Shown: positions 24,943-33,196 of the stretch, in pieces | How the letters are laid out: every line of letters starts with the position of its first letter | Numbering within the stretch: position 1 is the stretch's first letter | NCBI GenBank assembly: GCA_964468725.1 | Contig: CAYXVU010000009.1 | Location: 1 to 52,571 of the forward strand | Reading direction: 5' to 3' | DNA from: CAYXVU01 sp964468725 | GTDB taxonomy: Bacteria > Acidobacteriota > Blastocatellia > UBA7656 | Length of the DNA stretch: 52,571 bases | The notes under the pieces: generated by a model | What the model saw: the letters and a program-made list of their open reading frames with translations, nothing else | Databases searched by the model: none | Told to the model about the DNA's origin: nothing | Translations under genes and position numbers: made by a program

Positions 24943-26352
24943 TCATTCGAAGTAGATCGAATAGGCGAGTTTGGCGAGGTTCCACAATTTTCCCCACTCG
25001 AATTTTCCAGTCCGCGCATCGTGCAGCGACTCCATCGCCAGCTTGCGCAGCCGCGCCGAGTCCTGTCTGAGCAAGTAATCCTTCACAAACGGGCGCGCGA
25101 CATCAAAGAAATTAAAGTCCGGGTTCATCTGAATGCTGACGCCTTCGAGCGTCATCAAGGCGCGCATCAAATAGGTAAAGCGGGCGGGGGTCGTGATGGG
25201 GTGTTGATAGATGACCGGCGCAAGGTCATAGGTCAACTCTTTGAACCGCACCTCTCCGAGCTTCAGATTCAACTTGCGCGTCATCACTTCGGCCACCACC
25301 CGGCGAATGGCAGCCAGGTCGGCGTGTGGCGCTAAGAAGCCGAGCCCGATCAAATCGTCTACAATGCCCTGCACGTCACGGTTATAGAGGTGAAAGAAGG
25401 CATCCACGATTTGCCGTTGCAACTCTTCGGACAAGCGCCCCACCATGCCGAAATCGAAGATCGCCAAGCGGCCATCGGCCATCACCAGCAGATTGCCCGG
25501 ATGCGGGTCGGCATGAAAGAAACGGTCTTCGAGCAATTGTTTGAAATAGGTGCGGTAGAGTAATTCGTTGATGCGGCGCGGCTCATGTCCGGCAGCCCGC
25601 AAGGCGGTAAGGTCTGTGACTTTGATGCCGCTGACGAACTCCAATACCAAAACGCGGTCTGTCGAAAACTCTGTGAAGACCCTCGGCACATAGATAGCAC
25701 GCCAGTCGCGGAAATTATCGCGAAACTGCGCCGCGTTAGCGGCTTCGCGGTGGTAGTCCATCTCTTCGTGAATGACGCGATCAAACTCATCAATCGCGCC
25801 GAGCCACTCGGCTCCGGGAAAGAGTTTGGGGTAGCGATCCAGTTGGCGCGCAAGGCTGCGAAGCAATTGCAAATCGGCGCGAATGCGCGCGGCAAGCAGC
25901 GGGCGTTGCACTTTGACGGCGACGACTTCGCCGCTTTGCAAGGTGGCGCGATAGACCTGTCCGAGGCTGGCCGAAGCAATCGGCTGCGCGCTGATCTCTT
26001 GAAATACTTCCTTCAGCGGGCGACCCAACTCGCTTTCCAGCAACCGCATCGCCTGCGGGTTTGGGAAGGGGGGGACGCGGTCTTGTAACTGACTGAGTTC
26101 GTCAATGTATTCGAGCGGCAGGAGGTCGGCGCGCGTCGCCAACATCTGCCCCATCTTGATAAAGGTTGGCCCTAATCGCAGCAGACGGTCGCGCAACCGC
26201 GCCGCCTGCTTTCGCAAACGAACTTCGCGCTTCTCCTGATTGCGTCCGAAATAACCTTTTGAATCGAAGTAGACGTAGGCCGCAAATGAGAGCAACGTCC
26301 ATAACACGCGCGCCCGCCGCAAGAGGTGACTCAACCCGTTTACTCGCTCCAT
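24943..26352 (-). CDS. ubiB: UbiB/ABC1-family atypical kinase
   Basis: 469 residues from ATG 26352; a GTG at 26379 is an alternative adding 9 residues. Family marks: the KxGQ motif in GPTFIKMGQMLATRADLLP, the Ala-rich loop ASASLGQVY replacing a G-loop, VAVKVQRP, the catalytic FFHADPHPGNLLV and IFDFGMVG. The C-terminus has hydrophobic segments. The family supports coenzyme Q or menaquinone biosynthesis and lipid homeostasis, probably as an ATPase at the membrane. It is convergent with the nucleotidyltransferase gene and divergent from the sigma factor. The symbol follows family usage; the exact orthologue is not certain. Confidence 0.85.
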   Translation of the reverse strand: MERVNGLSHLLRRARVLWTLLSFAAYVYFDSKGYFGRNQEKREVRLRKQAARLRDRLLRLGPTFIKMGQMLATRADLLPLEYIDELSQLQDRVPPFPNPQAMRLLESELGRPLKEVFQEISAQPIASASLGQVYRATLQSGEVVAVKVQRPLLAARIRADLQLLRSLARQLDRYPKLFPGAEWLGAIDEFDRVIHEEMDYHREAANAAQFRDNFRDWRAIYVPRVFTEFSTDRVLVLEFVSGIKVTDLTALRAAGHEPRRINELLYRTYFKQLLEDRFFHADPHPGNLLVMADGRLAIFDFGMVGRLSEELQRQIVDAFFHLYNRDVQGIVDDLIGLGFLAPHADLAAIRRVVAEVMTRKLNLKLGEVRFKELTYDLAPVIYQHPITTPARFTYLMRALMTLEGVSIQMNPDFNFFDVARPFVKDYLLRQDSARLRKLAMESLHDARTGKFEWGKLWNLAKLAYSIYFE

Positions 26353-26471
26353 CACCGTTATATTACCCGCCAAACCCACCCATTGGAAAAGCGAATGCTC
26401 TCTCCCTGGCTATAAGCAAAGCGGATAAGTTGCTTCAATTTTTTTAATTTTTCTGAATGATGAGCATGTCT

Positions 26472-26503
26472 TAGAATAACTGGGAAATGTGATGGCCATC
26501 ACA
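26472..26503. promoter_or_regulatory. CRP/FNR-type operator beside a TAGAAT -10 box
   Basis: TGTGATGGCCATCACA (26488-26503) is a perfect 16-base palindrome and fits TGTGA-N6-TCACA exactly; it is flanked by AAA and ATT as in the E. coli CRP consensus. TAGAAT at 26472-26477, behind an AT-rich tract, is a candidate -10 for the sigma gene, with a poor -35. The palindrome would then lie just downstream of the promoter and repress. For the opposite strand, TATAGC at about 26409-26414 would put the site near -93, an activating distance for ubiB. Confidence 0.6.
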
Positions 26504-26557
26504 ATTTGAAGAGACCGAGCGACCGCGACAGCTTGCACGGCAAAGGAGGCCGAGCCG

Positions 26558-28054
26558 ATGGAGAGAAACGAATACCAATTTGCGGATGCCGAAGACTTCA
26601 CCCAACTTGACGAGCCACTCAGCGAAGATGACCAACCGGAGACGGAAGCGGAAGCCTCTGAAAGTTCTGATATCGATACGACCGATCTGCTGAAACTCTA
26701 TCTGCGCGAAGCAAGCCGCTCGCCGATGCTGACGGCGGAGGGTGAAATTCGGGGAGCCAAGCGGTTGGAACGTGCGCGCCGTCGGTTGTTGAAGCTCTTT
26801 TCGCGGTCTCCGATTATTGTGGAACTTTGCCTGCATTGGCGCACGGCTTTCGACGAGGGAAGGGAGACCCCTTCGGAGTTTTTAGAGTCGGTTGACGGAT
26901 TCGACCCCTCCGAGCGTGAGGTCTTTACCCCGCAGATATTGGCGAGCGCGTTTGCTGAGATTGAGCAAACCTACGAGCACCTCTTGCAGGCGGTCGGCAC
27001 AGCCGCCAAACGGGGGCGTAAGAGAACCAACCGCCGCGCCGCGACATTTTCAACTGCACGCCGATGGGTGCGACTCTCGCAGGCCATGCGCGTCTTCGTA
27101 TTTACGCCATCTACTGAACGCCAACTGGTGAAGTTGGCCGAATCGGTCAGCCGAATGTTTGCTCCCGCAACAACAAAAGTTCGTTTCGCCGCTGCGCTGC
27201 CGCTGCCAGGCGGCGACGAGTTTGCTGTGCCAGTCGTCGCTGCGCGGCTGATCGAAAAAGGGTTGATGACGACGGCTGATTTGTTGCTTTGGGCGCGGCA
27301 AGTCGCGCAGGCAGCCAGTCTTTTAGGGCAAGCCAAACAAGAGATGACCGAAGCCAACCTGCGCCTCGTGATTTCGGTGGCGCGTCATTATACGGGGCGC
27401 GGGTTGACCTTCTTGGATTTGATTCAAGAGGGCAACATCGGATTGATGCGCGCAGTCGAGAAGTTCGATTGGCGCAAGGGATTCCGATTTTCAACCTATG
27501 CGATGTGGTGGATCCGTCAATCCATGGCACGCGCCATTGATACCCAGAGCCGGGTGGTTCGCTTGCCAGCTTCAGAGTTGACGTTGATCAATCGGGTGGC
27601 GCGCGCCCGCCGGGCGATTGGCGAAGACACGGCTGCCGAAGCTTCGAGCTATGAGATTGCTAAAAAGTTGGATGTCGAAGCCGAGCGCGTTGTCGAAGCC
27701 ATCGGCTTCTCCCATCACACCATCACCCTCGATGTGGCGGCCAATGACAATGGCGAGACAGCGGTCAACTTCATTGACGATAAGGCGGCCACCAACCCAT
27801 TTTCGGCAGTCGTAGATCGCTCGCGCCGCGATGCCGTGCAGCGGGCGCTCGCACAGTTGACGCCGCGTGAAGCCAAGATTTTGCGTTTGCACTATGGCCT
27901 CGATGCGGGGAGCGAACCGCGCACGTTGGAAGAGATCGGGCAGGAGTTTTCCGTCACCCGCGAGCGCATACGGCAGATCGAAGCGGGGGCTTTCGCCAAA
28001 CTGCGTCAGTTGTCTGTCGGCAACATGCTGCGGGAATTTTTGACCGTCGCTTGA
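26558..28054 (+). CDS. RpoD-like sigma-70 family factor, probably not the principal one
   Basis: 498 residues, ATG 26558 with AAGGAGG 9 bases upstream. An acidic N-terminus (1-40) is followed by region 1.2 (DLLKLYLREASRSPMLTAEGE), a non-conserved insert of about 190 residues, region 2 (NLRLVISVARHY ... FLDLIQEGNIGLMRAVEKFDWRKGFRFSTYAMWWIRQ, read in parts), region 3 and region 4 (RTLEEIGQEFSVTRERIRQIE). After region 2.4 the usual ARTIRIPVH of primary sigma factors is SRVVRLPASE, and the insert differs, so I favour a group 2 alternative factor. A CRP-type palindrome lies 55 bases upstream of the start. Confidence 0.88.
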   Translation: MERNEYQFADAEDFTQLDEPLSEDDQPETEAEASESSDIDTTDLLKLYLREASRSPMLTAEGEIRGAKRLERARRRLLKLFSRSPIIVELCLHWRTAFDEGRETPSEFLESVDGFDPSEREVFTPQILASAFAEIEQTYEHLLQAVGTAAKRGRKRTNRRAATFSTARRWVRLSQAMRVFVFTPSTERQLVKLAESVSRMFAPATTKVRFAAALPLPGGDEFAVPVVAARLIEKGLMTTADLLLWARQVAQAASLLGQAKQEMTEANLRLVISVARHYTGRGLTFLDLIQEGNIGLMRAVEKFDWRKGFRFSTYAMWWIRQSMARAIDTQSRVVRLPASELTLINRVARARRAIGEDTAAEASSYEIAKKLDVEAERVVEAIGFSHHTITLDVAANDNGETAVNFIDDKAATNPFSAVVDRSRRDAVQRALAQLTPREAKILRLHYGLDAGSEPRTLEEIGQEFSVTRERIRQIEAGAFAKLRQLSVGNMLREFLTVA

Positions 28055-28195
28055 TCTGCCTTCCCCGCGAATCGAGATTGGATTGCCATTCTCAAAAAAG
28101 TAAGAGGCGACCGCTGACGCCGCTGTCTGAAGGTTGCGGCAGTCAACTATCACCTCTCAACGCGTAATCCTTGCGTTGTGTGGAATCTCTCGCGG

Positions 28196-28825
28196 TTAGA
28201 TACTGCCTTCCGCCATATCCCGTTCCATGCCCGCAATCAATTTCTGCGCTTCGGCTGCGGTCAGGTCGTCGCGCGAATCTTTGCCGGTCATTTCAACCAG
28301 CAGTTTGTGTTGCGCTTTGCGGTCGCCGGGGCGGAGCTTTTGCAAGAGCTTGAGGATTCTTTCTTTCTGCTCTTCGCTTGCCGGTTGATCTTTCTTAACC
28401 GGCGGCGGAGCGGCAGGCTCTTTCGTCGCAGGCGGCGGTTGCGGTTTGGTGTAGGGCTTGCTGGCTTCGGGGCGCGGGGCAGGCGGCGCGATTTCACGAT
28501 GCGCGATGCCGCGTTTGACTTCGAATCCGCACAACGCCAAGGCGCGACCTACACTGGAAGTCTCGCATACTTCAATATAACTGGTGCGCTGCACATATCC
28601 TTCGCTGCGCACTTCGAAGGCGTGGCCGGTGGCGGCGGGCATCGCATCGTCGGCGTGGCGATAGACCTCCGCGCGCATCAAGATGAAACCGCGTTCGGCG
28701 TCGTGTTCGATGATATGGGTGATGAGACGCCCTTCCGGGTAGCGCTCGTAAAAGTGTTCAATGCGTTCGGCAACGGTTATGTAGTCCTGTAGCGCATTCG
28801 GTTTTGCAGCCGGTGACTGTGGCAT
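28196..28825 (-). CDS. Phage-type single-strand-annealing-like protein (ERF/Sak-related, tentative)
   Basis: 209 residues from ATG 28825, with AAGGAGCC upstream; starts further up lie inside guaA. Residues 10-115 follow a pattern I know from phage recombination proteins: ITVAERIEHFYERYPEGRL, an RAEVYRHADD strand, ATGHAFEV, then CETSSVGRALALCGFEV (compare ETSAVGRAL in ERF-like proteins). Residues 120-155 are a Pro/Ala/Lys linker. The C-terminus (SEEQKERILKLLQKL ... DDLTAAEAQKLIAGM) matches the small helical tail seen on such phage proteins. It probably binds or anneals ssDNA. It starts 31 bases after guaA and there is no prophage around, so it looks domesticated. The assignment rests on motif memory only. 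Confidence 0.6.
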   Translation of the reverse strand: MPQSPAAKPNALQDYITVAERIEHFYERYPEGRLITHIIEHDAERGFILMRAEVYRHADDAMPAATGHAFEVRSEGYVQRTSYIEVCETSSVGRALALCGFEVKRGIAHREIAPPAPRPEASKPYTKPQPPPATKEPAAPPPVKKDQPASEEQKERILKLLQKLRPGDRKAQHKLLVEMTGKDSRDDLTAAEAQKLIAGMERDMAEGSI

Positions 28826-28856
28826 GATTGGCTCCTTGCAAGAAGTGAAGTACGGG

Positions 28857-30395
28857 TTATTCCCATTCGATGGTTGCCGGTGGTTTCGAGCTAATATCAT
28901 ACACGACGCGATTGACGCCGCGCACTTCGCTGACGATGCGCGACGAAATTTTTTGCAGCACGTCATAGGGCAGCCGCGCCCAGTCTGCTGTCATGCCGTC
29001 GAACGATTCGACGGCGCGCAAGGCAATCGTATTTTCATAGGTGCGTCCGTCGCCCATCACGCCGACCGAAGAGACCGGCAAGAGCACGGCGAAGGATTGC
29101 CACACTTTGTCATAGAGATCGGCGCGGCGCATCTCTTCGATGACGATGGCGTCGGCTTCTTGCAGAGTGGCGACGCGATCCGCCGTCACTTCGCCAAGAA
29201 TGCGCACCGCCATGCCGGGGCCGGGGAAGGGCTGCCGCCCGATGATCTCTTCCGGCACACCGAGTTCGCGTCCAACTCTTCGCACTTCATCTTTGAATAA
29301 TTCGCGCAGCGGTTCGACCAGTTTCAAGCGCATGGTTTCCGGCAACCCGCCGACGTTGTGGTGCGATTTGATAACCGCCGATGGCCCTTTGACGGAGACT
29401 GATTCGATCACATCCGGGTAGAGCGTGCCCTGTACGAGAAATTCGACTTCGCCAAGCTTATTGGCCTCCTCTTGAAACACTTCGATGAATTCGTTGCCAA
29501 TGATTTTGCGCTTTCGTTCGGGGTCGCTCACGCCTGCCAGTCGGGTTAAAAAACGTTCTCCCGCGGCGACGCCGACGACATTCAAATCCATCGCGCGATA
29601 GGCTTCCATGACCTCTTCAAACTCATTCTTTCTGAGCAATCCCGTATCCACAAAGATGCAGGTCTGACGATTGCCGATGGCGCGTGCGACCAAAGCGGCG
29701 GCAACCGAAGAGTCTACGCCGCCGGATAGTCCGCACACGGCTCGCCCGCCGCCGACGCGCTCTCGAATCGCTTCGACAGTGGTTTCAATAAACGAGGCCA
29801 TCGTCCAATCACCGCGCAAGCCGCAGATGGAGACGAGAAAGTTTCGCAAGACATCTTTGCCCTGCGGCGTATGTGCAACTTCGGGGTGAAACTGCACGCC
29901 GTAGAGCTGACGGGCTGCGTCTTCGATTGCGCCGATGGCGGCTTCGGTTTCGGAGGTCACCCGAAACCCTGCGGGGGCGCGGCTGACCATATCGCCATGA
30001 CTCATCCAAACTTTCATCGGTGACGGCAGTCCGGCCAACAACTGACTGTCGGCGACGGCAGTGATTTCAGCATAGCCATACTCGCGCCGTGCGGAGGGTT
30101 TGACTTCACCTCCGAGAAAGTAAGCCAACAACTGCACGCCGTAGCAAATGCCGAGCACCGGCACGCCGAGTTCGAGAACCGCCGCTTCGGGATGCGGCGC
30201 GTCTTCGTCATAGACCGATGACGGGCCGCCGGAAAGAATCAGTCCGCGTAGGTTCTTCCGGCGCAAGTCGGCAGGCGAGGTGTTGAAGGGAACGATTTCG
30301 CAGTAGACGCCCAACTCGCGCACGCGGCGCGCGATCAGTTGCGTATATTGTCCGCCGAAATCGAGGATGAGTACGGTTTCGTGATGGCTGGTCAT
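28857..30395 (-). CDS. guaA: GMP synthase (glutamine-hydrolysing)
   Basis: 512 residues from ATG 30395, where homology starts (HETVLILDFGGQYTQLIARR). Class I glutamine amidotransferase domain (about 1-195) with nucleophile Cys in VLGICYGVQ and His/Glu in QFHPEVAHT. ATP pyrophosphatase domain with the P-loop GLSGGVDSSVAAAL. C-terminal dimerisation domain ending in NRVVYDISSKPPATIEWE. It converts XMP, glutamine and ATP to GMP, the last step of guanine nucleotide synthesis. A strong promoter lies directly upstream, and the ssDNA-annealing-like gene is the next gene in the same direction. Confidence 0.97.
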   Translation of the reverse strand: MTSHHETVLILDFGGQYTQLIARRVRELGVYCEIVPFNTSPADLRRKNLRGLILSGGPSSVYDEDAPHPEAAVLELGVPVLGICYGVQLLAYFLGGEVKPSARREYGYAEITAVADSQLLAGLPSPMKVWMSHGDMVSRAPAGFRVTSETEAAIGAIEDAARQLYGVQFHPEVAHTPQGKDVLRNFLVSICGLRGDWTMASFIETTVEAIRERVGGGRAVCGLSGGVDSSVAAALVARAIGNRQTCIFVDTGLLRKNEFEEVMEAYRAMDLNVVGVAAGERFLTRLAGVSDPERKRKIIGNEFIEVFQEEANKLGEVEFLVQGTLYPDVIESVSVKGPSAVIKSHHNVGGLPETMRLKLVEPLRELFKDEVRRVGRELGVPEEIIGRQPFPGPGMAVRILGEVTADRVATLQEADAIVIEEMRRADLYDKVWQSFAVLLPVSSVGVMGDGRTYENTIALRAVESFDGMTADWARLPYDVLQKISSRIVSEVRGVNRVVYDISSKPPATIEWE

Positions 30396-30408
30396 AATCT
30401 GAGCGACG

Positions 30409-30438
30409 ATTATAGGGAGGCGCGCGCTGGAGTGTAAA
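30409..30438 (-). promoter_or_regulatory. Strong sigma-70 promoter of guaA
   Basis: On the minus strand, TTTACA (30438-30433) and a perfect TATAAT (30414-30409) with an 18-base spacer, 14 bases before the guaA ATG. The expected mRNA leader is only about 7 bases long. Confidence 0.75.
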
Positions 30439-30681
30439 GCAAGGGCGCAGCAAAGTAGCAAGGCGAAGGGGCGAGAACGTCTCAACCTTTCCATCTTCTA
30501 TGGTCTGAGGTTGGCAAGAGAGATATAGACTGCGGATGAAGATGGATGAGACGGATTTTCACCGGTTCGCTGGGCGAGTCTGTCTCCCTTCATCTCATTC
30601 GGGTCTCCGGGTTTGATCGGCTAGCGGACGCACTCGCGCCAAGACAGCCCGGAATAGGGCATTGCTTGAAATCTTCGATTC

Positions 30682-30711
30682 TTGACACTAAGAAAAATAA
30701 AAGACTATGAT
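30682..30711 (+). promoter_or_regulatory. Strong sigma-70 promoter of the S55 peptidase gene
   Basis: TTGACA (30682-30687), an 18-base spacer and TATGAT (30706-30711), 54 bases before the ATG. A nine-base inverted repeat GTCTCCGGG (30603-30611) / CCCGGAGAC (30724-30732) brackets it. The remaining gap 30439-30681 has only GCAAGG-type low-complexity words. Confidence 0.75.
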
Positions 30712-30765
30712 CGAATCGAGCCGCCCGGAGACTCAGGTCGCAAACTGCGGACAGGGAAATCAAAT

Positions 30766-32601
30766 ATGAAAAAAACACTCGTCGCGTTCTTTCTGACGTT
30801 GCTTCTGAACGCACTCGCGTGGGCAGCCGAGCCGGACGCCCGTTTCTTTCCTCTCGAAGAGATTCGCCCTGGTTTGAAGGGCTACGGCATGACGGTCTTT
30901 CAAGGTAGCAAACCTGAACGCTTCGAAGTCGAAATTCTCGGTCTTGCCGACGGTTTCAATAATCCCAAACAGAGTATCATCATTGGGCGACTGAGCGGCG
31001 CGTTGGCCGAACGCACCTTCGTCTTTGCCGGTATGAGCGGCAGCCCTGTCTATGTTGATGGCAAATTGGTCGGCGCGATTGCCTATGCGTTCCCCTTTTC
31101 CAAAGAGCCGCTCGCCGGGATTCAGCCGATCCAGTATATGATTGACATCTTCGAACATGCGGGCGATCACGATACCCTGCCTACGCAGCGACTCAGCTTC
31201 AACACCTTGATGAGCCAAGCGGCGATGCAACAGAAATCTGCGCCGCTCAGTTGGCAGATCAGCCCGCGCGCGGCAACCAGCAGCGCGATGATTCCCTACA
31301 TCGGTCAGACCATCGTGCCGATTGCGACGCCGGTCACCTTCGCAGGCATTCCGCAAGCCGTGATTGATCTGTTTGCCGAAGACTTGAAACGGATGGGCAT
31401 TCAACCAGTCGCCGGAGTTGGCAGTTCGGCTCCGATGACCCCGATGGTGGCTTACGATGACAGCACCCTCACTCCCGGCACCACGATCAGCGCGCAATTG
31501 ACGCGCGGCGACTTCACCATTGATGCGGCGGGCACCGTGACGTTTCGGGACGGCCAGCGTATCTACGCTTTCGGCCATCCGTTTTTGACCGCCGGACAGA
31601 CCTTCTGGCCAATGGCGGAAGGCTCGGTCATTACCGTTGTGCCGAATCTGAATAACTCCTTCAAGCTGACGGTTCCGGGCAACTTCGTCGGAGCGATTCG
31701 ACAAGATCGCTCGACAGGCATCTATGGACGGCTCGGCGATCAACCGCCGCTGATTCCGCTCAAAGTGGCGATTCATACCAGCCGCAATAAGATAGAGACT
31801 TACAATGTCGAATTGATCTCCGACCCCTTCTTGACGCCCTTACTGACGCGGATGACGCTGGCGGCGGCGATCTTTGCCACCGAACGACAATTGGGCAGTC
31901 AGACGCTCGGAATCAAAGGCCGCATCGCGGTCAACGGGCAGCCCGATATCGTCTTGGATAACAGCTTTGCTTCGCCGACCGGCGCGGCGATGTTTGCCGC
32001 CAATGCCGCCGCACAACCTATCTCGGCGTTGCTCAACAGCGGCTTCGATCCGGTCGAGATTCGCAGCATCGAACTCGACATCACCTCCGTAGACAGTCGC
32101 TCAAGCGGCGAATTGAACAAGTTATGGATTGATAAAACCGAAGCGCGGCGCGGCGAGCAGATCGAGATTCAAGCCTTTGCGCGCAATGAAAACGGCATGG
32201 AATTTGTCGAGCGCATCCCTTTTCAGATTCCCGCCGATGCGCCGGTCGGGCCCTTAGTGATAATCGTTGGTGACGGCGCTTCGATCAATCAAACGGAACT
32301 GCGCGCCCAAGCCGGAGCCGATTTCGTCCCCAAAGATTTGCGCGAATTGGTGGCCGCCATCAATCGGCTCAAGAAGAACAATCGCCTCTACTTGAAGGTG
32401 CTGCGAGCGACTGCCGGTGCGGTCGTCAATAGTCAAGAGATGCCGACCTTGCCGCCCTCTGTGCTGGCTACGCTTGGCTCCGAGCGCACCTCCGGCGGCT
32501 ACACGCCGCTGTCGGTGGCGACGGTAGCCGAACAGGAATTGCCGCCCGCAAAATTCCTTATCATTGGCCAACAGAGCATCACCATCAACGTAGTGAAGTG
32601 A
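30766..32601 (+). CDS. Exported SpoIVB-type S55 peptidase-domain protein
   Basis: 611 residues from ATG 30766, giving a signal peptide (KKTLVAFFLTLLLNALAWA, cleavage after AWA). Residues 20-130 carry the S55 signature: FFPLEEIRPGLKGYGMTVFQG, read as FPLEEIRPGLKGYGM plus TVFQG, then EILG and FAGMSGSPVYVDGKLVGAIAY with the presumed catalytic Ser in GMSGSP (about 91-93). A second conserved block, YAFGHPFL, probably supplies His. The rest (about 300-611) is beta-rich. In Bacillus, S55 members are sporulation signalling proteases, but here the protein is a large exported one in a non-sporulating lineage, so the substrate is unknown. Confidence 0.85.
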   Translation: MKKTLVAFFLTLLLNALAWAAEPDARFFPLEEIRPGLKGYGMTVFQGSKPERFEVEILGLADGFNNPKQSIIIGRLSGALAERTFVFAGMSGSPVYVDGKLVGAIAYAFPFSKEPLAGIQPIQYMIDIFEHAGDHDTLPTQRLSFNTLMSQAAMQQKSAPLSWQISPRAATSSAMIPYIGQTIVPIATPVTFAGIPQAVIDLFAEDLKRMGIQPVAGVGSSAPMTPMVAYDDSTLTPGTTISAQLTRGDFTIDAAGTVTFRDGQRIYAFGHPFLTAGQTFWPMAEGSVITVVPNLNNSFKLTVPGNFVGAIRQDRSTGIYGRLGDQPPLIPLKVAIHTSRNKIETYNVELISDPFLTPLLTRMTLAAAIFATERQLGSQTLGIKGRIAVNGQPDIVLDNSFASPTGAAMFAANAAAQPISALLNSGFDPVEIRSIELDITSVDSRSSGELNKLWIDKTEARRGEQIEIQAFARNENGMEFVERIPFQIPADAPVGPLVIIVGDGASINQTELRAQAGADFVPKDLRELVAAINRLKKNNRLYLKVLRATAGAVVNSQEMPTLPPSVLATLGSERTSGGYTPLSVATVAEQELPPAKFLIIGQQSITINVVK

Positions 32602-32690
32602 AGAACCGTTGCGCCTGCGAACCTTTATCAACGCCAAGCCGTCATCAGAGATTGTCAACAAGCTGATGCAGGCTTGGCGTTTGCGGTTCT
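32602..32690 (+). terminator. Nested long hairpin after the S55 peptidase gene
   Basis: Outer arms AGAACCG (32602-32608) and CGGTTCT (32684-32690); main arms AACGCCAAGCC (32630-32640) and GGCTTGGCGTT (32671-32681); inner arms CATCAG (32643-32648) and CTGATG (32663-32668). The main and inner stems stack across a 2x2 internal loop. There is no T tract, so it may end, process or protect the transcript rather than be a classic terminator. Confidence 0.6.
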
Positions 32691-32718
32691 ACCGAGTTGC
32701 TTTCAGATCGTCGCCGCC

Positions 32719-33156
32719 ATGACAGACGAAGAGACTGCCAATGCGATCAATCCGGAGCCGCCCAAACGGCGCAGGCGCATCAATCCGTTTGGCGAATACC
32801 TCGGCCTGCGCTTTACCAAGGCCGACGAATCTGGCAGCGAGATGATGGTCGAAGTTCACGAAACGTTACTCAATACCTATGGCGCGTTGCATGGCGGCGT
32901 CGCCTATTCGCTGGCCGATACCGGCATGGGTGCGGCGCTCTACCCGCATCTGAGCGGCGAAGAGATCTGTGCGACGATTGAGATCAAAATTATTTACCTG
33001 AAGCCGGTCACCTCTGGGGTGGTCACCTGTCAGTCGAAAGTGGTTCAAAAAGGCGGCAAAATCGCGTTCCTCGAATCGGAGATTCGCAACGACGAGCGAT
33101 TGGTGGCCAAAGCGCTGGGCACCTTTTCCATCTTCAAACAACGGAGAGAAGATTGA
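32719..33156 (+). CDS. PaaI-type hotdog thioesterase
   Basis: 145 residues from ATG 32719; TTG 32674 upstream would start inside the hairpin. Hotdog fold with the PaaI motif YGALHGGVAYSLADTGMG, where the His-Gly-Gly and following Asp form the active site region, then ATIEIKIIYLKPV. It hydrolyses acyl- or aryl-CoA thioesters; the substrate is not deducible. A basic stretch (PPKRRRRIN) precedes the domain. It is followed 40 bases later by the propeller gene on the same strand. Confidence 0.85.
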   Translation: MTDEETANAINPEPPKRRRRINPFGEYLGLRFTKADESGSEMMVEVHETLLNTYGALHGGVAYSLADTGMGAALYPHLSGEEICATIEIKIIYLKPVTSGVVTCQSKVVQKGGKIAFLESEIRNDERLVAKALGTFSIFKQRRED

Positions 33157-33196
33157 CCGCCCAAGCAATTCAAATCTGTGTGAAAGGGAGCTTCGA

